From: Piper betle
Taxonomy: Eukaryota > Streptophyta > Magnoliopsida > Piperales > Piperaceae
Length of the DNA: 64,000 bases
Direction of reading: 5' to 3'
NCBI GenBank assembly: GCA_033002965.1
Contig: JAURVB010004732.1
Coordinates: 62,001 to 126,000, forward strand
Below, one piece after another: positions 11,663-26,203 of the stretch. Position 1 is the first letter of the stretch, and every line of letters starts with the position of its first letter. The position numbers were made by a program, and so were the translations under genes. Under the pieces are notes generated by a model that searched no databases, was not told where the DNA came from, and saw only the letters and a program-made list of their open reading frames with translations.

Positions 11663-14600
11663 TGCCCGTGCGTGGAAATTTGAAATTTGAAATCATACTG
11701 TCTAATAGGAAAAAATCTATAATATTAATAAAGGTCGTTTCTCACACATCTTTAGTTTCACAAACCATATTTAAAAAATGACTTAAGCCATCAATTTAGA
11801 TTTGGGCCTCATTCATATTATTATCTTTGTAGATAAAAATTGAAAACAAATAAAATGCCACACCTAATTAGAGAATATACGCTTTCACGCTAGCAAGGAC
11901 TATACATATTGCTAAGAGAATGCATAATCCACGGCATATCAATAATACTGATTTTTAACGGTGAGTGAGTGATCAACCTTAAACTCGGCAATATGTTAAC
12001 ACTTATTTAACCTTTGCAGGGCAGCCAAAAAAATTAGTATTTTGATTGTGATGCTAGATTCTTCCCTAGCCTTCACCGACAAATTTAAACATGTGAGGAC
12101 AAAACGGTAGCATGCAATATTTTAATTATAATTTGATTATATGCAAATTAAGGAGCTAATTTTAGGTACCACATATAATTTGATTACATGTGGTCGTGAG
12201 CATAGTAATTACTCTTGGAATTTTAACACACAAATCCTAAAGCCCTATGTTGTGTGTTTTGAAGACAAATCATTAAAGAATAAAAAATACAAGATACACA
12301 CCAATTTAACGCAAAACCCATAACATATAAGGATAAATTATAAATTATCTACTACGACAAATAATGGGTAAACATATCGGGCAAAGCTGATACATCATCT
12401 ACATCGACTAGTTCAAATAAAACTTATCTCATCATCGTCTGACAATATTTTTTCAGATGGATCTACATGTTCTAATTGAGAAACACATTTAATTAATAAT
12501 ACTCAAATTTCTATTTGAAATATACTTCAATTAGGAATACTTTCATTTCTGAGTAGAGAAAAACACTCTAATTAAGAAAACCTATAATTTGTGAGGAGAA
12601 GCTCTCCTTCCTTTAAGAGAGAGAGACAGTGAGTATCACTATAAAACCATCACTCAATATTACACATGGTTCACTTAGTTCACACTCATATATAATTATA
12701 TACTAATAGGTAATAGATACTAATCTCCTAAATAAGAAGAACCAACACTATATGTTCCTTCCAGAGCATTAGAATTCTCGTTAATGAATCTTTTCTTCAT
12801 CTTCTACAATTCTTCTCAAATTCATTATACCTCTTAGAATAATTTCACATTTATCACATTTATTGTATAATGAGGGGCTCTAATAATTACCCCCCATATT
12901 ATTATATGAGAACATATTATGCAAAGGCATATGTTGGAGTAGCTCCTAATGGGTTTAGATAGATCTATGGCAATGTTCGAGTCCCTACATCTCACGGGCA
13001 CATTCAAATATATACGTTGTTAGGCGATCTGTGGCAATGTCCAAGTCCCTACATGTTGCAGGCACATTCAACCATATACGTTGTAGTGTTTATATTAGAT
13101 TGTATAAGAAATATCTTAGGCATACTTAATTCATAGTTTAAAAATTCGGGATTGGGACTCGACTCGGTAAGCTATAGTGTCTCCAAGCTCATTTATAATA
13201 ATTTTTCAATCCAATAGGGAGAAAGATATAACAAATTATGAAATATTACTCTTTCTAACATTTAAAATTGATAATATATGATTTATGTTACTTAAAATTA
13301 TTGATCTAACTCAACTAAAAAAGAAATAATATAATTTTAAATAATTTTTTACTTGACTTGAGAGAGACTTGTGGTGACTTGGAGAGTCAAATATAAAAGT
13401 TGTCAAAGGGAAGCGTTTATAGAGTTTGTCTCGAGAAGCTATAAAATAGAGTTGACTCGGGGGACTTTTGGGAGATAAAAATAAAGTTTAAAATTATGAA
13501 TTAATTTAGCTAGATAAAAATTACATAGCTTATGAATAATTTTCATTAACCCTAATAATTTTTCCAAATTAGAAAGTATTATCTATACATATACTGTAAA
13601 ACCCCAAGGGTCTAATTAATTCAAAGAAAAAAAATTCTATTGCACAACCCATGGGCCAATCCCGTGAGTTGGCCAAACGGATTAGCTTAGGTTGGGGTGA
13701 CGTTTGAAAAAAAAAAAAACTTAGGATAATCTTGGGCATGATCTATATATATATGCATGAAGTTTTCCTTTTCATCTATTACTTCATCCTTTCTTGAAAA
13801 TTCTTTTCTCTTACTTGTAGCAGTGGTCTAATTGATCCTAGTGATCTTGTAGCTTGGTATTCCATCACATCTCCTAATTAGTTTTTTTCATATATACATA
13901 TAATAGTAATAGTAGCTCTCAGTGATTGAATATAAACATCATCAGCATATAGTATGTGATATGATAAGTTAGATCCTCTCATGGCTTAGCTAATGTCTTA
14001 ATATAAATGTTTACATACGAGCGTCTGCTATATTTTGAACATATTTAATGTTTATTATATTAGAAATGTTGTTTTTGATGTTCAAGATTTATATTTAATT
14101 AAATTTGATATTATGTAAATATTATGGATACTTATATTTTCAATAAATTATTTTGTTAAGCACCCAATTTATTAGATATTTGTTAATAAATACTATTATA
14201 TGATATTTAAAACTTTATATGAATTATAATGCATAAATGAGGTATTTTAAATTAAATAATTATATGTATTTTCAAGTAGATTATATTTAGTGCTAACAAA
14301 TTAAATTTATTACTATAGCTAAAAATAACATATACAAATATAAACTTTTATATATATAACATACTTGCAGTTTTTAAACATTTATATGTTATTGAGATAC
14401 TTCCTTTTACTAAGCTTAAATAATGAATATAGATTAAATAATTATAATGAAAATACTTTTCATGCCCAAATTAAGACGGTGACGCATCAACCTACCTTAT
14501 TGAGAGATAATCAAGGTATGTATAATAATTATAAATTGTAATATTAAGAGGAGTTTCAGTTGATCTAAGTTTAAACTCGACTTGTCTGCAACGTGTGTGG

Positions 14601-17600
14601 ATAAGTCAGGAGTTGGCTTAGCCCGACACAAGCCTCAGATATTGAAAATGAGATTATGACAATGAATTGCCCCAGGTACGTGTACACACATGAGAACGAT
14701 AGCCAGATAGGGAGGCCACCCTGAAGGCAATAGAACTCAACATAGGCTAATGAAATAAAGAGTTTGAATGAATAATATGACATTATGGTTATTACACGCC
14801 TTAGTAATTTAACACGAACGCGACATTGTGCTTGTAAGTGGGCAGCCTCATATAGACAAATAAAGAGAGAACGCGATGATGTGCCAAAGCAAAGTTGCAA
14901 CTCTTCATTTTGACCACTAGACTTCTCTCGTTATTTTTAGATGTCATGTATAAACGTAGGAATGGGTCCTTAAAGGTCTGATTTGTAAGTTTCATTATAT
15001 TATACTTTGTAATTTAAACTATATTGATGTTTAATGTTTAATTATGATCGTGTTTATATAAAATAATATATTGGCTTGCATAATTTATTTTGCTCTCCTC
15101 TATTTATTATTAATTATTTAATTATCACAATATTAAGTGATTATATTGATAGATTGTTAGCTTGTCCAATTTTTTTTATATATATAAGACAATCTGGTTC
15201 ACAGTGGGTCGTTACATATACAAATTAATGTCTCTACAAGTCATTAACGTTCATAAATAATATTATATATAGTACTCTTCTTATATATTCCACTTTTCCC
15301 ACGTATACTGAAAATGTATCGAAAATATGACTCTTAAATTAAGATCTAGGTCATTATAAATGAATATCTTTTATGGCTGAATACATGCCTTCCTCACTTA
15401 ATTTCTGGCTTAATTAGGAAGTACACTTTTCCTGGTTTTTTAAAATTTTATATGGAAAGATTATATTAAAAATAGAGAAAGCCAACAATATTAACCAACC
15501 TAGTTTGTCATTATAACTAATGATCTTGGCTTGAGAATTCCAACTTTTTAATTTTACCATATCATTTATGAATGTTAATTACTTGCAGAGACAGTAATGC
15601 ATACGATGCAATCGACCGTATCACATTAAAAGCTAATCTTATTTGGGACATATAATATTATAGAGATGGAGGCGATATTTTCTTCTCTTGTCGTCAAATA
15701 TTGCAGGTATATATGTACTTTTCAATCGTTAATCACCTTTCCTTTCTTTGGGCCCAAACTCATTAATGGCCAGTTAATTTTCAATGCGTCTTCGTCTCCA
15801 ACGTGCACTTAGCTAGTTAACTCAATTATTACTTCTTATTACAATATTTAAATATATAATTAGCAAAATAGCTGTCTTTTGGATTACTTTTAATAGAGTT
15901 GATAAGATTTTAGGCTGGTTAACTATATAGTTGATTCAACGTCCAGATTCGGTACATACAACTGTAGCAAGTATACAAAAATAGGGAGAGTTTTATTAGC
16001 TTTTATATTTTATATCTACATTACAATTAACTTTTTATAAATTATAACTAAAAAATTAATTTCATGTATTTTATAATTCTTTCATGCCAATTAAAGTGCC
16101 TCTAAAATACGTTCTAATGCAAACGCAAGTTTAACAAGCAGGAAAAAGCAACAATGACTAGAATTGATTTTTCTTTGTTTATTGGTTCGAAATTTATCAT
16201 AGCATTAATTAAATGTTTTTTTTTGGTGAGTTCACCCTCTTCGCGTAAAATTTATTAATAATTAATTTGGGAACCTTTTTTTGAAAAAAACATCAAAGCC
16301 ATAAAAAATTTTTTTCCCAATCGCCTTTGACAAATGACTGCACAAAGTTTAGGCCACCATTTACCATAAGCAATGAGCCACGAATTACATGCGGGCCCCG
16401 CTAGTCTTTCAGTGCTGCATACCGCCTACTTTGGGCTGGGGCCCACGATGCCATGTGTCCCTTTTCCCACAAAAAAGAACAAAATAGTCATTTCGATCTC
16501 CAGTGATCTAAGATCAGATTAATCACAAACGGCTTCGTAGTTGTCAATTGTCACATCTAGGCTAACTTATTAGTTTTTTCATCAGATTTTGGCTACTTTG
16601 AAAGAAATGCCCTGTCAACTAAATTTGATTTCAGAAATCAGATCACATGATGCACGTCACCTTGCCGAAATTCTAATGACCTTACAGCACATGCATGGTT
16701 TAGGATTTAGGGTTTTAATTATTTAAATGAGAATGTGCTAATCTTCCAATTGTCTTTCACCTCCCAAAGTCAATTCATTTTATTGAAAAATATGTTTTTC
16801 TTATATAATTAAAGTTAAAAGTGGTTGTTATTTGAAGTTACGTATCTCTTACAAAATACACGTAAGAAGAGTGTCAATAATATAATACCAAAGGCCATGG
16901 TTCTCCAATAAATTACTATATTAATTAGGATGAAATTATAATAAATATATGAGCATTACAACCAGGGGTGTTTAATCAATCAAGTCAAATCAAATTTAGC
17001 ACTGTATAAACTTGACTCAAGAGTCTTTGAGTGTGTATCACCTTATTTTTTTGTTTGAAAGTGAACCAAAATATGATATTATAATTTTGAAAACTATTTT
17101 TTTGATTACTCTTGTACAAATTTTATAAAAATGAATCTCAACCTTTGAAGAGGCTTAAAAAGGGCAACCTTACATAGTTTCATCATATATGTATAGTGAT
17201 GATTCATACTATTATAGAGAGACTCTTAAACTTAAAAATCCTATGTGATCACCCCTACCCACAACAGAGGCCAAACCTCTCTTGCGATTTTGAGGGGTGA
17301 CTTTAAAAATAATTATAATTACTCTCAACTACAAAAGAGGTACACCACCATTACAGTTTTGAGGTTATATACTAGCGACATGAACCTTTTTCTTATTACT
17401 TAGTTAAAGTGATTCGTTATATTTCTTAATTTCTTACATATAAATGAATGCGAAGAATTTAAACAATGATCGTAGTTACCTATTCCACATACGCGACATG
17501 TATAAGAAAATTATAAAATAATTAAACACAGTATCATCGGATGCTAGGGCATCTAACGCTAACGCTCGAATTTCACATGGGTAGTGGTGTGAACTGTATA

Positions 17601-17870
17601 CTCTTAACAACGTTTCTTTTTCATACACACACAATTACAATAAATATGTTTCGTGTACTTGGTACACTCCTCATTGTGTTTCAGGACTTTAAGGCTTATA
17701 ACCTGCAAACAATGGTTAGAGTGTCCCAAAGTGTGTCTGCCCCACAATAATAATGTAATGATATATAAAACACACTTACACAACAACAATCAATTAATTT
17801 ATCCCAAATCATACAAGTTTATATAACTTCATGGCTTATTCCGTAACATATTGTATCCCAATTTTATATT
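11663..17870. other. Intergenic, AT-rich, no intact gene
   Basis: I see no gene. Words such as GACTCGACTCGG (about 13150-13460) and GGGGTGTTTAATCAATCAAG (about 16970) look like edges of old hAT-like MITEs, without clean ends. A locally GC-richer stretch at about 16390-16465 is unassigned. ORFs at 14571-14995 and 17541-17789 have no recognisable content. Confidence 0.55.
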
Positions 17871-17875
17871 ACATC

Positions 17876-20769
17876 TGTAACACCCCGTTTCGGCTCACCC
17901 GTGAGCTGACCCGGAAATGTCACCGGCGACCGAACCGTTCGCTAATCTACTAGATTTGGTTAAGCCGACCCGGATCTACTCTCAGCGTCTCAAGATGGAG
18001 ATGCAAATGTGAAATGCATGAATGGGAACAATTAGGTTCTAACGTGGTCCTACATGCATGCTATGATGTACAAGCAAAAACAAGACAAAACAATAAATGA
18101 GAAACCAAAAGAAAATATATGCTATTACAGAAAAACGGACAGAATTTTCCTTAAAAGTACAATAGGGGCCAACCTGTCCACAACAAGGGTATATAAATAT
18201 TTTATGAAAATACGATAACACATAACAATCTACCATGACATTCAATCATTATCTCATTCGTTTATACCTGAGCCGAGTCTGAACTCCAAGGCTCCCTACT
18301 CATTCATATTTATTTGTTCGTTTCATAACAAGTAATTCATTCAAGCAAACACATCAAAATTATCATTCGCATAGCATTAACACATCATCATTATATGTTA
18401 CACGCGGCAGGTACATGTGTGCGCGGTTCCGTGCTGCTCCTCCGCAGTCCCGACAGCTTTCATTGCTCGCATTCCTCACCTACATATATATAGAAAAACC
18501 GTCAGTAATGAGTGTTACCGGCCCGGAAAATAACTAATATCAATCTGGCACAGGAGAGCAAACTCTCTGTTGAATGAAAACCATATACTTCCTCAAGAAC
18601 TCTCATCAGGGCACATACGGGAGCCGTCGCCCTCGGGTCGACAGCGTCCCCCTTTCTTTCTCATTCTCATACCTTGGCCATTCCTCTATCGCTTCTCGCA
18701 TCAAATCTCATTCCTTTCCGCCCTCTGCACCTTCCATATTACTCCTGGCCTTGAGTACGAAGGCCGAGCACTCTCAGGCAGTCGCCTTTAGTACCCTTTG
18801 AAACCACAAGTCTAGACATGCGCTGCAATGCAGTACCCGTGAACCTCCACACTTCTCAGGGTTTGAGGAACTCAAAGGTGGAGTTGTCAGGATCCCTCGG
18901 GAATGAAACGGCCCGCACACCATTCCAGAGCCCACTATCGACACACACGTGCCCGCTCGCGTAGCACGGTAGTCAGATTTCCCTCATTCAATCTCTCACA
19001 AAAATGCGAAAACTATACATATATATAGGTCTGGGTTGGGATTTATACAATAGGCCCGAAGGCAACGTGAGCTGGATCTGAAGTTTGAAAACAAACTCGA
19101 GGGATCTCATCCTCGAGGGTTATTAATCCGGAAAATTGTTGGCTAAATGGCCCGAGTTAAGTGGGATCCTGATAAAACGCCACTTAACACGTCCTGCACG
19201 TAATAAATCAAATACACAGTAGAATAGCGTAAAACAGAGAACGAGTCCTAAACGGACCTGGTAGAAGCTCCAAACAGGTCCACGCGCCTAGGCGGCGAGC
19301 TCCTACACCGTACCTACACAATCAGGCTAAAAACTAACGCCCGCATGATGAATCACACATCCTATAGCATGCACCCACAATCAACACAATCACGCATCAA
19401 CCATCACACATCAACCTATATCAATTCTAGCAAGTCTACTTAGGCTAGTTTGCATTAGATCATGATCATTACCTAGTTACCCTAATTAGTTTCTTAGTCT
19501 CCATTTTTTAACACCACTCAATCAAACAAATTTCATATTTTATCCTTAATCAAATCTACATTTATATATATTATTATAACACACAATTCACCAATCCTAG
19601 CATGCAATTCTAATAAGCAATACTTTCAAATAATTAAGTTAAAATAAATTATACCTCGCGTCGTCAAAAATCGGCGGCGGCTAGGGTTTCCGTTTCGTGG
19701 CTCGAAACTCGAATTCGACACCTAGCGGCGTCTGAAGTCCGATCAGATTGGACCGGGTGCGTTCGGCGGATGATCCGACAAATTTCCCACGAATCCAATT
19801 TTCTGGCGGTTCCGGCGGTTTTTCGGCGAGTGTCGGCAGTTTTCCGGCAATGATTCGGGACGGGCAATCATGGGGTCTATCGGCACCAGCTCGACAAGCT
19901 TGGTCAAATGGTGGTGTCAAACAAAACAGCCGGGGCAGCGATGGCCGTCGGTGGCGGCGTCGAAATGGGTGGCGGCGGCGGCATGCTCCGATTGGGGCTG
20001 CGCCCGGCCTCGACGGCGGTCGGGATGATGGGGAAACGTCGGCGACGGCGAGGGGTGGTCGTCGGGGTCACAGCGGCGATGGCATGGCCTGGACGGCAGT
20101 GGAATCAGGCTCAGAGTGGCGACGGCCGAGGCGGCTTCACGGCATCGAGGCGGCGCGCCAGCAGGCGATCGGTGGCTGGGGTCGATCGGGGTGGCATGGC
20201 GACAGCACGGCATGGCAGAGCGGCGTCGATCGGCGGCAGGCGGCGTCGTCGGCGGCGGCGGCACACAAGGACGAGGGTTTGGGTGAAGAAGGGTCGGGAG
20301 GGAGAAAAATACCCTCAATGGCAGTTTCATAATTAAGTATTAACTCGATTCCTACTCGAATCAAAATAATAACTAGTTCGTAATAAATTCTAAAAAAATC
20401 TAGAAAAATATGGAAAAATTCCATAAAATAAAACAAACACAACAACATCCAAATGGCATGCTCTATAACTAATAACCCACCCAAATATAATCTAACGCGT
20501 CCTAACGCGTTATTCAGCCTAAAACTATTTCTACGATCAAACATATAAATAGAAAAAATACTGCATACTTTCATATATTCTGATAACTCATATCTCACCA
20601 TCTTCTCGACATTATCATCATATATTCTGGTACACCTGACTTTCATCGCTCATAACTCACGGCTGGCTTCGACTCAGCACGCGGTTCATGAAACTAACTC
20701 GACTCGAACCAACGGTCGAACCGACTGGTTCGGTAACGTAAAACCCTGACTCGAGTCACGGGTTTTACA
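17876..20769 (-). repeat. Solo LTR of a long-LTR (gypsy-type) retrotransposon, perfect 5-bp TSD
   Basis: The block begins TGTAACACCCCG and ends GGGTTTTACA, the reverse complement of the TGTAAAACCC...GTGTTACA ends seen in the copies at 42118-49124. It is flanked by identical ACATC repeats (17871-17875 and 20770-20774). Length is 2894 bp. No pol sequence adjoins it, so it is a solo LTR left by LTR-LTR recombination. It contains a GC-rich island at about 19670-20310. The many ORFs there (for example 19748-20332) are compositional artefacts; an equivalent island occurs in the other copies. Confidence 0.93.
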
Positions 20770-20774
20770 ACATC

Positions 20775-21229
20775 AATTCAATAATTAACATTAATGCAAC
20801 ACGAAGTACCCCGTGATTGAGCTTTTCAATCCGTTCACCTAGACCGGTCAAAAGACTAATCATCTATATATATCAGAGAAAAATGTCAATAATCAAGGAA
20901 TTGATTATAGAGACTAGGAATATAGCATTATAGGCAAATAAGTATTTAAACACCCATGAAAAAGTTATATAAACTTTTAGAATCATACAGGGTGGTAAGC
21001 AAAGGCAGATGTGGTTATACATCATACTATAATTGCTTACAAAGCAACATCTTACATACATATAAATATTTATATATCGCTTACTATCATCACATCTTCT
21101 ATATATCACCGGCTATAGCACCCATGCGATTCAGAACCAATGTACCATGTATCACCGGTTGCATTTGTAATACCGTGCATATGTTGCACACTTAAGGGTA
21201 GAAGGGGTACTAGTGTAATTTGCAGATTT
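20775..21229. other. Intergenic, no gene seen
   Basis: AT-rich sequence between the solo LTR and a related LTR fragment. Nothing recognisable. Confidence 0.5.
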
Positions 21230-21560
21230 CCATACCGCCCACTCTCTTATTCATAAAATTTATAAAAATGCATGTGTTTATATAATAGGCTTAAGAAAGA
21301 GTCTTGCATCATATATTTATTGAGCTTTAATTTGAAAACTAACAAGGGATTTCATCCTTGTAGTTTTATTAAACTTACGATAAAATGTGACTAAATGGCC
21401 AAGAGGGATCCGATAAAAAACCGCTGGCACCGTCCTATTCTTTAAAATGAGATTAAATGTGACACTTAAGAGCCAAACATAAGGGTGGAGTAAGAAGAGT
21501 CTTATGGGGCCTGGATGAGTGGAGCCATGCATCCTAAATCGTTGAGCTCAACGAGCGTAA
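21230..21560 (-). repeat. Diverged fragment related to the long-LTR family
   Basis: The order of short words follows the solo LTR at about 19020-19200 in the same orientation: an ATATAATAGGC-like word, TTGAAAAC, a GGGATTTCATCCTTG stem, CTAAATGGCC, and GGGATCCGATAAAA. The sequence is much more diverged and no ends are preserved. Confidence 0.6.
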
Positions 21561-24500
21561 CCTAACAAGAGATGAAATCCGAATCATAATTGAATTAAAC
21601 TGGCACACAAGACGAGGCAAAACCTCCACATATGCACAACATGCAAAACTTAATTAACTTTCTTATTTTGCTTAGTAATAGGTTAAACCTCATTGGGTAA
21701 TTTAATTTAAGGTTTGGGGTTACAAGTCCACTTAGTGAATGATTTCTGTACTTAGTTTATTGGCAGACTTAATCAGGCGAATTTTCAGACAAACCAAATG
21801 GTATTTGATTAAGGTGAAATATGAATCCTTAGTTCTAAACACCCTAAGGGTTTGTCATAAATATTAACAAGTGATAATTTATGGATTATAATGTTGATTG
21901 AGGTTAATTAAGGTTGGATTAATGTACTGTTAAAAGTATACCATTACTACACAACAAACTTCAAAATTTTAGGCTTGAGTCAATTGAAATAATTAGATGA
22001 CACTTGAAAGTTTAGCTCATTAATATTTCAGGTCCAACTTCCTTATAATTGGACCTAGGTGAATTTTTCTAATCTTGATTGTTGATTTAATGTTTTCTAT
22101 AATTTACCCAACTAGGGTAGAATTAGAAAATTCTACTGAATTACCTACTTACCCAAATGTTCTGAAACTTTACAGATATATTATTAGGACACTTAGTAAC
22201 TATATAATTTACTTAATAATTTTTCCACAAATGATATAGCCTCCATAGATTTTTCAATTTAAATCAACGAAACAAGATTATGAACCTAGTTCATGTGCGC
22301 TCCAACAATCCAAGCCAATTAATCCACCAAGATGAATTTTTTTTAACTTCAAAATTTACAAATTTTTAATAGACAATGAGTTATTATATAATTTTTACGT
22401 GGTTTTATAATTAACCTACCATCTAGCTCAACACAAAATATAGACAAACACAACAAAAATAGAACAAGTACGCACAATGGTTTAACAATTTTGTTTAGGC
22501 CATAATTAAGATTATTTTAGCTTGGAAAGTTTATGAGATAATTCTAACATCAAGCATAACAGATGAGTATTGAGTAGATCATGAAATGAAAGCCGCAACA
22601 AGTTGTAAAAAATTCGCTAACTGGACAATTAGGGTACTGAAACCTTGAAAGCTGCCACCTTTAATCCAATTTTGAACCTTTTCATGATTATCCATGCCAA
22701 ATCAGTCGATATGCTTAACATATAACTTGTAAATCTATGTATTATAAAAACAAATAGACCAAGATCATACAAATTAGACATATAAAACACGAGTTATAAA
22801 TTTTATTCCAAACTAGTGCAGATATAGACATATTGATGATGCAAAAATCATAACTATTAATGTAGAAATAAAAATGATATGAAACGACCTCTTAATGATT
22901 TTTAATGGAAAGATATATATGAGAAAAAATATTATAAAAATACAAATAACTACATTAATAGACAAACATCAAGAGAACTTTTGAACTAAAACTAAAAATG
23001 GAATGAAAGATACCACAAACGAGCCAAGGGAGGCCCTTGAAATTTTCCCACTCTAAGTCGTTCAACCCTTGAAGCAAAATGCTTAGGAATGCTCCACAAG
23101 GTTGAGAAGAAGTGAAAAAATGGATGAAATGACTAGGAGGTGAGCAGGTGTGGATGAGGGTGAGGTTTTATATAAAAAAGATGGTGGTTGGCTAGGTGAT
23201 GTCATGGGCACGAGTGCCATACCTAAAGAGGTGCGTTGATATTTAATTTTTTAAAAAAGACAAAAAATATTTGGTGGTTTATAAAATAAATAAATAATAC
23301 AACATAAAAATTTTCAAAATAAGGCAGGTCACGGGCATAGGGCACTTTGACAACGTTTTGGTGTCCATGATCTGAACTCGAGCTTCAAATTCAAATTTTT
23401 TCTAGGAGTGAGGGGTGCTGGTATAACGCTTTTTGCTTCTAGTCCTCATTTGCATCATTAAAGTTTATCCACCGGAAACACGTGAAACAAATATGACCAC
23501 AACATACAAAAAATGATTAGATGCGCGGGGGACTTGGTCTTAATGTCTAACTAGATTTGACTCGACCAAACTGAATATAGAAAAGGTCGGGCACGTAACG
23601 TTCAACGGGGGTACCTACATACCATACATAAATATACGGTAAAAGGGTCGGGTTTCACCAGTGAATCAAAATTAAAACCATCGGGTGAAAACCCAAGTTT
23701 TACATCGAGTTTAAGTCGTCCTCAATAGATTTTGATCGAGTCGAACTACGAAAGCATTAGCTTTAACATTCATATTCTTTTTCTTATATATAATTCAAGA
23801 TAAAATTTATTTTAAAGGATTAAATAGTTTATCTTTGTATCTATATCAAATGGTTTGTTTATGTGCAAAAAAATTATAAGATTATTATGTAAAATCATCA
23901 TTATCTCACTATTGGATATTAAATACAATATTATTTTGTATGATTTTACATAGTCAAGCTAAATCAAGTCGAACTTCAAATACATTTTAGTTTAACCAAA
24001 CGGTTAACACCCTTAATCAAGGCCCAAGTAATCTACATTTCACCAAAATTGATTAACTTAAATGAACGTGACAATAGGCAAAACACAGTTCTCGAATATA
24101 TCAATTTATTTATCGTAATAATCTAAGAGATTTTCAGGTCGCAGAGTGCAACAGTGGGACCCACTAACCCTCACATTTTCCAATGATCCATGTCCACGTT
24201 TCATACGGGTCCCGCTGACTTAGTGGCTATCAGAGATGAACGAGCAGCGAAGTGCATCGGCATTTGGAATCCGAGGAATCAATCGGACGGCTGACATCGT
24301 ACAATTGGAAGAATCTAAACAACGGTTTTTTCTTGGATCAATGGATCTGGGTCGCACGAGCGATGGACAGCCCGCACGTGCTAGCAGGGAATAAAATGCG
24401 GGAGGCACCCCACGCCGCACATGCTCCCGCTTTTCCTCTCCCCGGTTTTACCATTTCGCCCTTGCATGCTTAATGCATGTTTAGTGATTCATTAAGACCG

Positions 24501-25690
24501 TGATTATGCAAATTGCACGTCTTCGATAATTAGGTCGCTGTTGTTCACGTTTCTCCAATAATTTCCATAACCTCGAAGGCTTATGGTTTGCAAATAAAAT
24601 CTTTGAAGTGAGATCGTAGAACTCCATATTTCATTTATTATACATTTTTTAAACTCGTTTCATTGTGTGTGTGTGTTTTATAACTTGTTTTACATCCTAG
24701 AAAACCTTCTACAGATGTATTTTTCGAATTCAAAATCTCTTTTTCTTCACTTCCATACTCTTTCTGATCCCCTAATTATTTTATGGTTATAAACATCACA
24801 ATTACATCTCGTAATTCAGATTCTGGTGAAAGAATCAAAGATCATAAGTTACTGCAATTTGCGTAGTCGACCGATCAAGCTTTTAACAAGGACGTGGTGG
24901 CGCATGTTCTCTTTGTTTACTAGATTAATGATTATTAACTCAATATTGAAAGGCATTAGTCAAATAAGTTCCTATTTTTGCCTTCTATTATTATGTAAAG
25001 AAAAAAATCCAATTGGATTTAATTAGTGATGAACACTATAATTAGATGTCCATAGACAGTACTAGTCCCAAAATTTTTGAGGCTGGTCGAAGTTCGAATT
25101 CAAACATTTAACTCGAATATTAATTATTTATAATTATATAACATTTAATTTGTTGCCCACTCTTTAATCTATTTCTTAGGCAATGGCGGCGTAGGATATC
25201 TGTTCAAATGCCGCCCACGTAAATGTGGAAGAGATTCTTTTTCATATATGTCACGTACTTTTAAAAAAACTATGGTGTGATATATGTGCATAAAAAAAAT
25301 TATATATAAGTATGATTTCAAAATTAAGAGAACGGGAAATTTCTACTTAAGTTTAGATTTTAATTAATTATGCATGTGAACGTTCTAATTTTGCATGCTG
25401 TTGTGATTATGTGCAAGAACAACGAATTTGATGGAAGATAGATATTCATGTGACGTAACAATATTGAAGATAATTAACATGATATTCAAATATCCAATTA
25501 AATTATGGTTCATCTCTGTATTACAAGAAGAAGAAAAAATGGTACATGAACAGGGAAAATGAAAACAAACAACAAAAATTGCTTTATCTACTGTCCGCAC
25601 GTCGACAAATTATCAAATAAACATTTCCCGCGAAAATTCGTATACCTTGCTCCTACCTGCCAACTGTTGCTTATAGGTTGACGATGATGA
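21561..25690. other. Intergenic region with promoter-like island and transposon relics
   Basis: No gene recognised. About 23570-24020 carries subterminal-type words and an end-like CGGTTAACACCCTTAATC, which suggests an old hAT-like relic. About 24120-24480 is a GC-richer island with a GCACGTGC G-box core at 24374-24381. The ORFs inside it (24220-24473) have no recognisable domain. Confidence 0.5.
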
Positions 25691-25699
25691 TGCAAAAGA

Positions 25700-26203
25700 G
25701 AGCTTTATTAACTTCAGAGCCTTGTTACGTTCAGATTATGTCATGGTAGGGGGAGCTTTTATTCCAGCAACAAATCAATTGTAGCACAAAAACGTTGGGG
25801 ATAAGGCTCACATTTGTAAAGAACAAAGACATTGAACAATGCGAGAGAGAAGATGGGAGAAAAAGAAGGGAAAAGGGGGCATTTTAGGTGGTGGGGGCCA
25901 AATGACTTCTCAGAATATTGTAGGGCCAATGCTGCATGCAGATTGAAACGGGTCATGTGTTGCTGATTTGGCCTATTCATGAGCTACATTTCTCACATGG
26001 GTGGCACAGATAATTTGGCAACAAAGAACAAGATGAATAAATTATAGGAAGAACAAGAAGGGGAGAGAGTGTTGAAATTGGGGAAGGGATCATAGAATGT
26101 AAAGATGTTGCATGGAAGAGGGGTAATTTGTCTGGGAATTATATATCTGGTATATATGACACTCATGGTAGAAAAAATTGTGAACTAAAGCTTGAGACGT
26201 ACT
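25700..26203 (-). other. Probable 3' UTR and downstream flank of the GTL1-like gene
   Basis: The region downstream of the minus-strand stop codon. AATAAA words on the minus strand occur near 25758 and 25705 and could be polyadenylation signals. No other feature is visible. Confidence 0.4.

Noticed and set aside
19748..20336. 194- and 142-codon ORFs plus opposite-strand ORFs
   Set aside because: All sit in the GC-rich island of the solo LTR, with low-complexity Arg/Gly/Ala composition. The equivalent islands in other copies are not frame-conserved.
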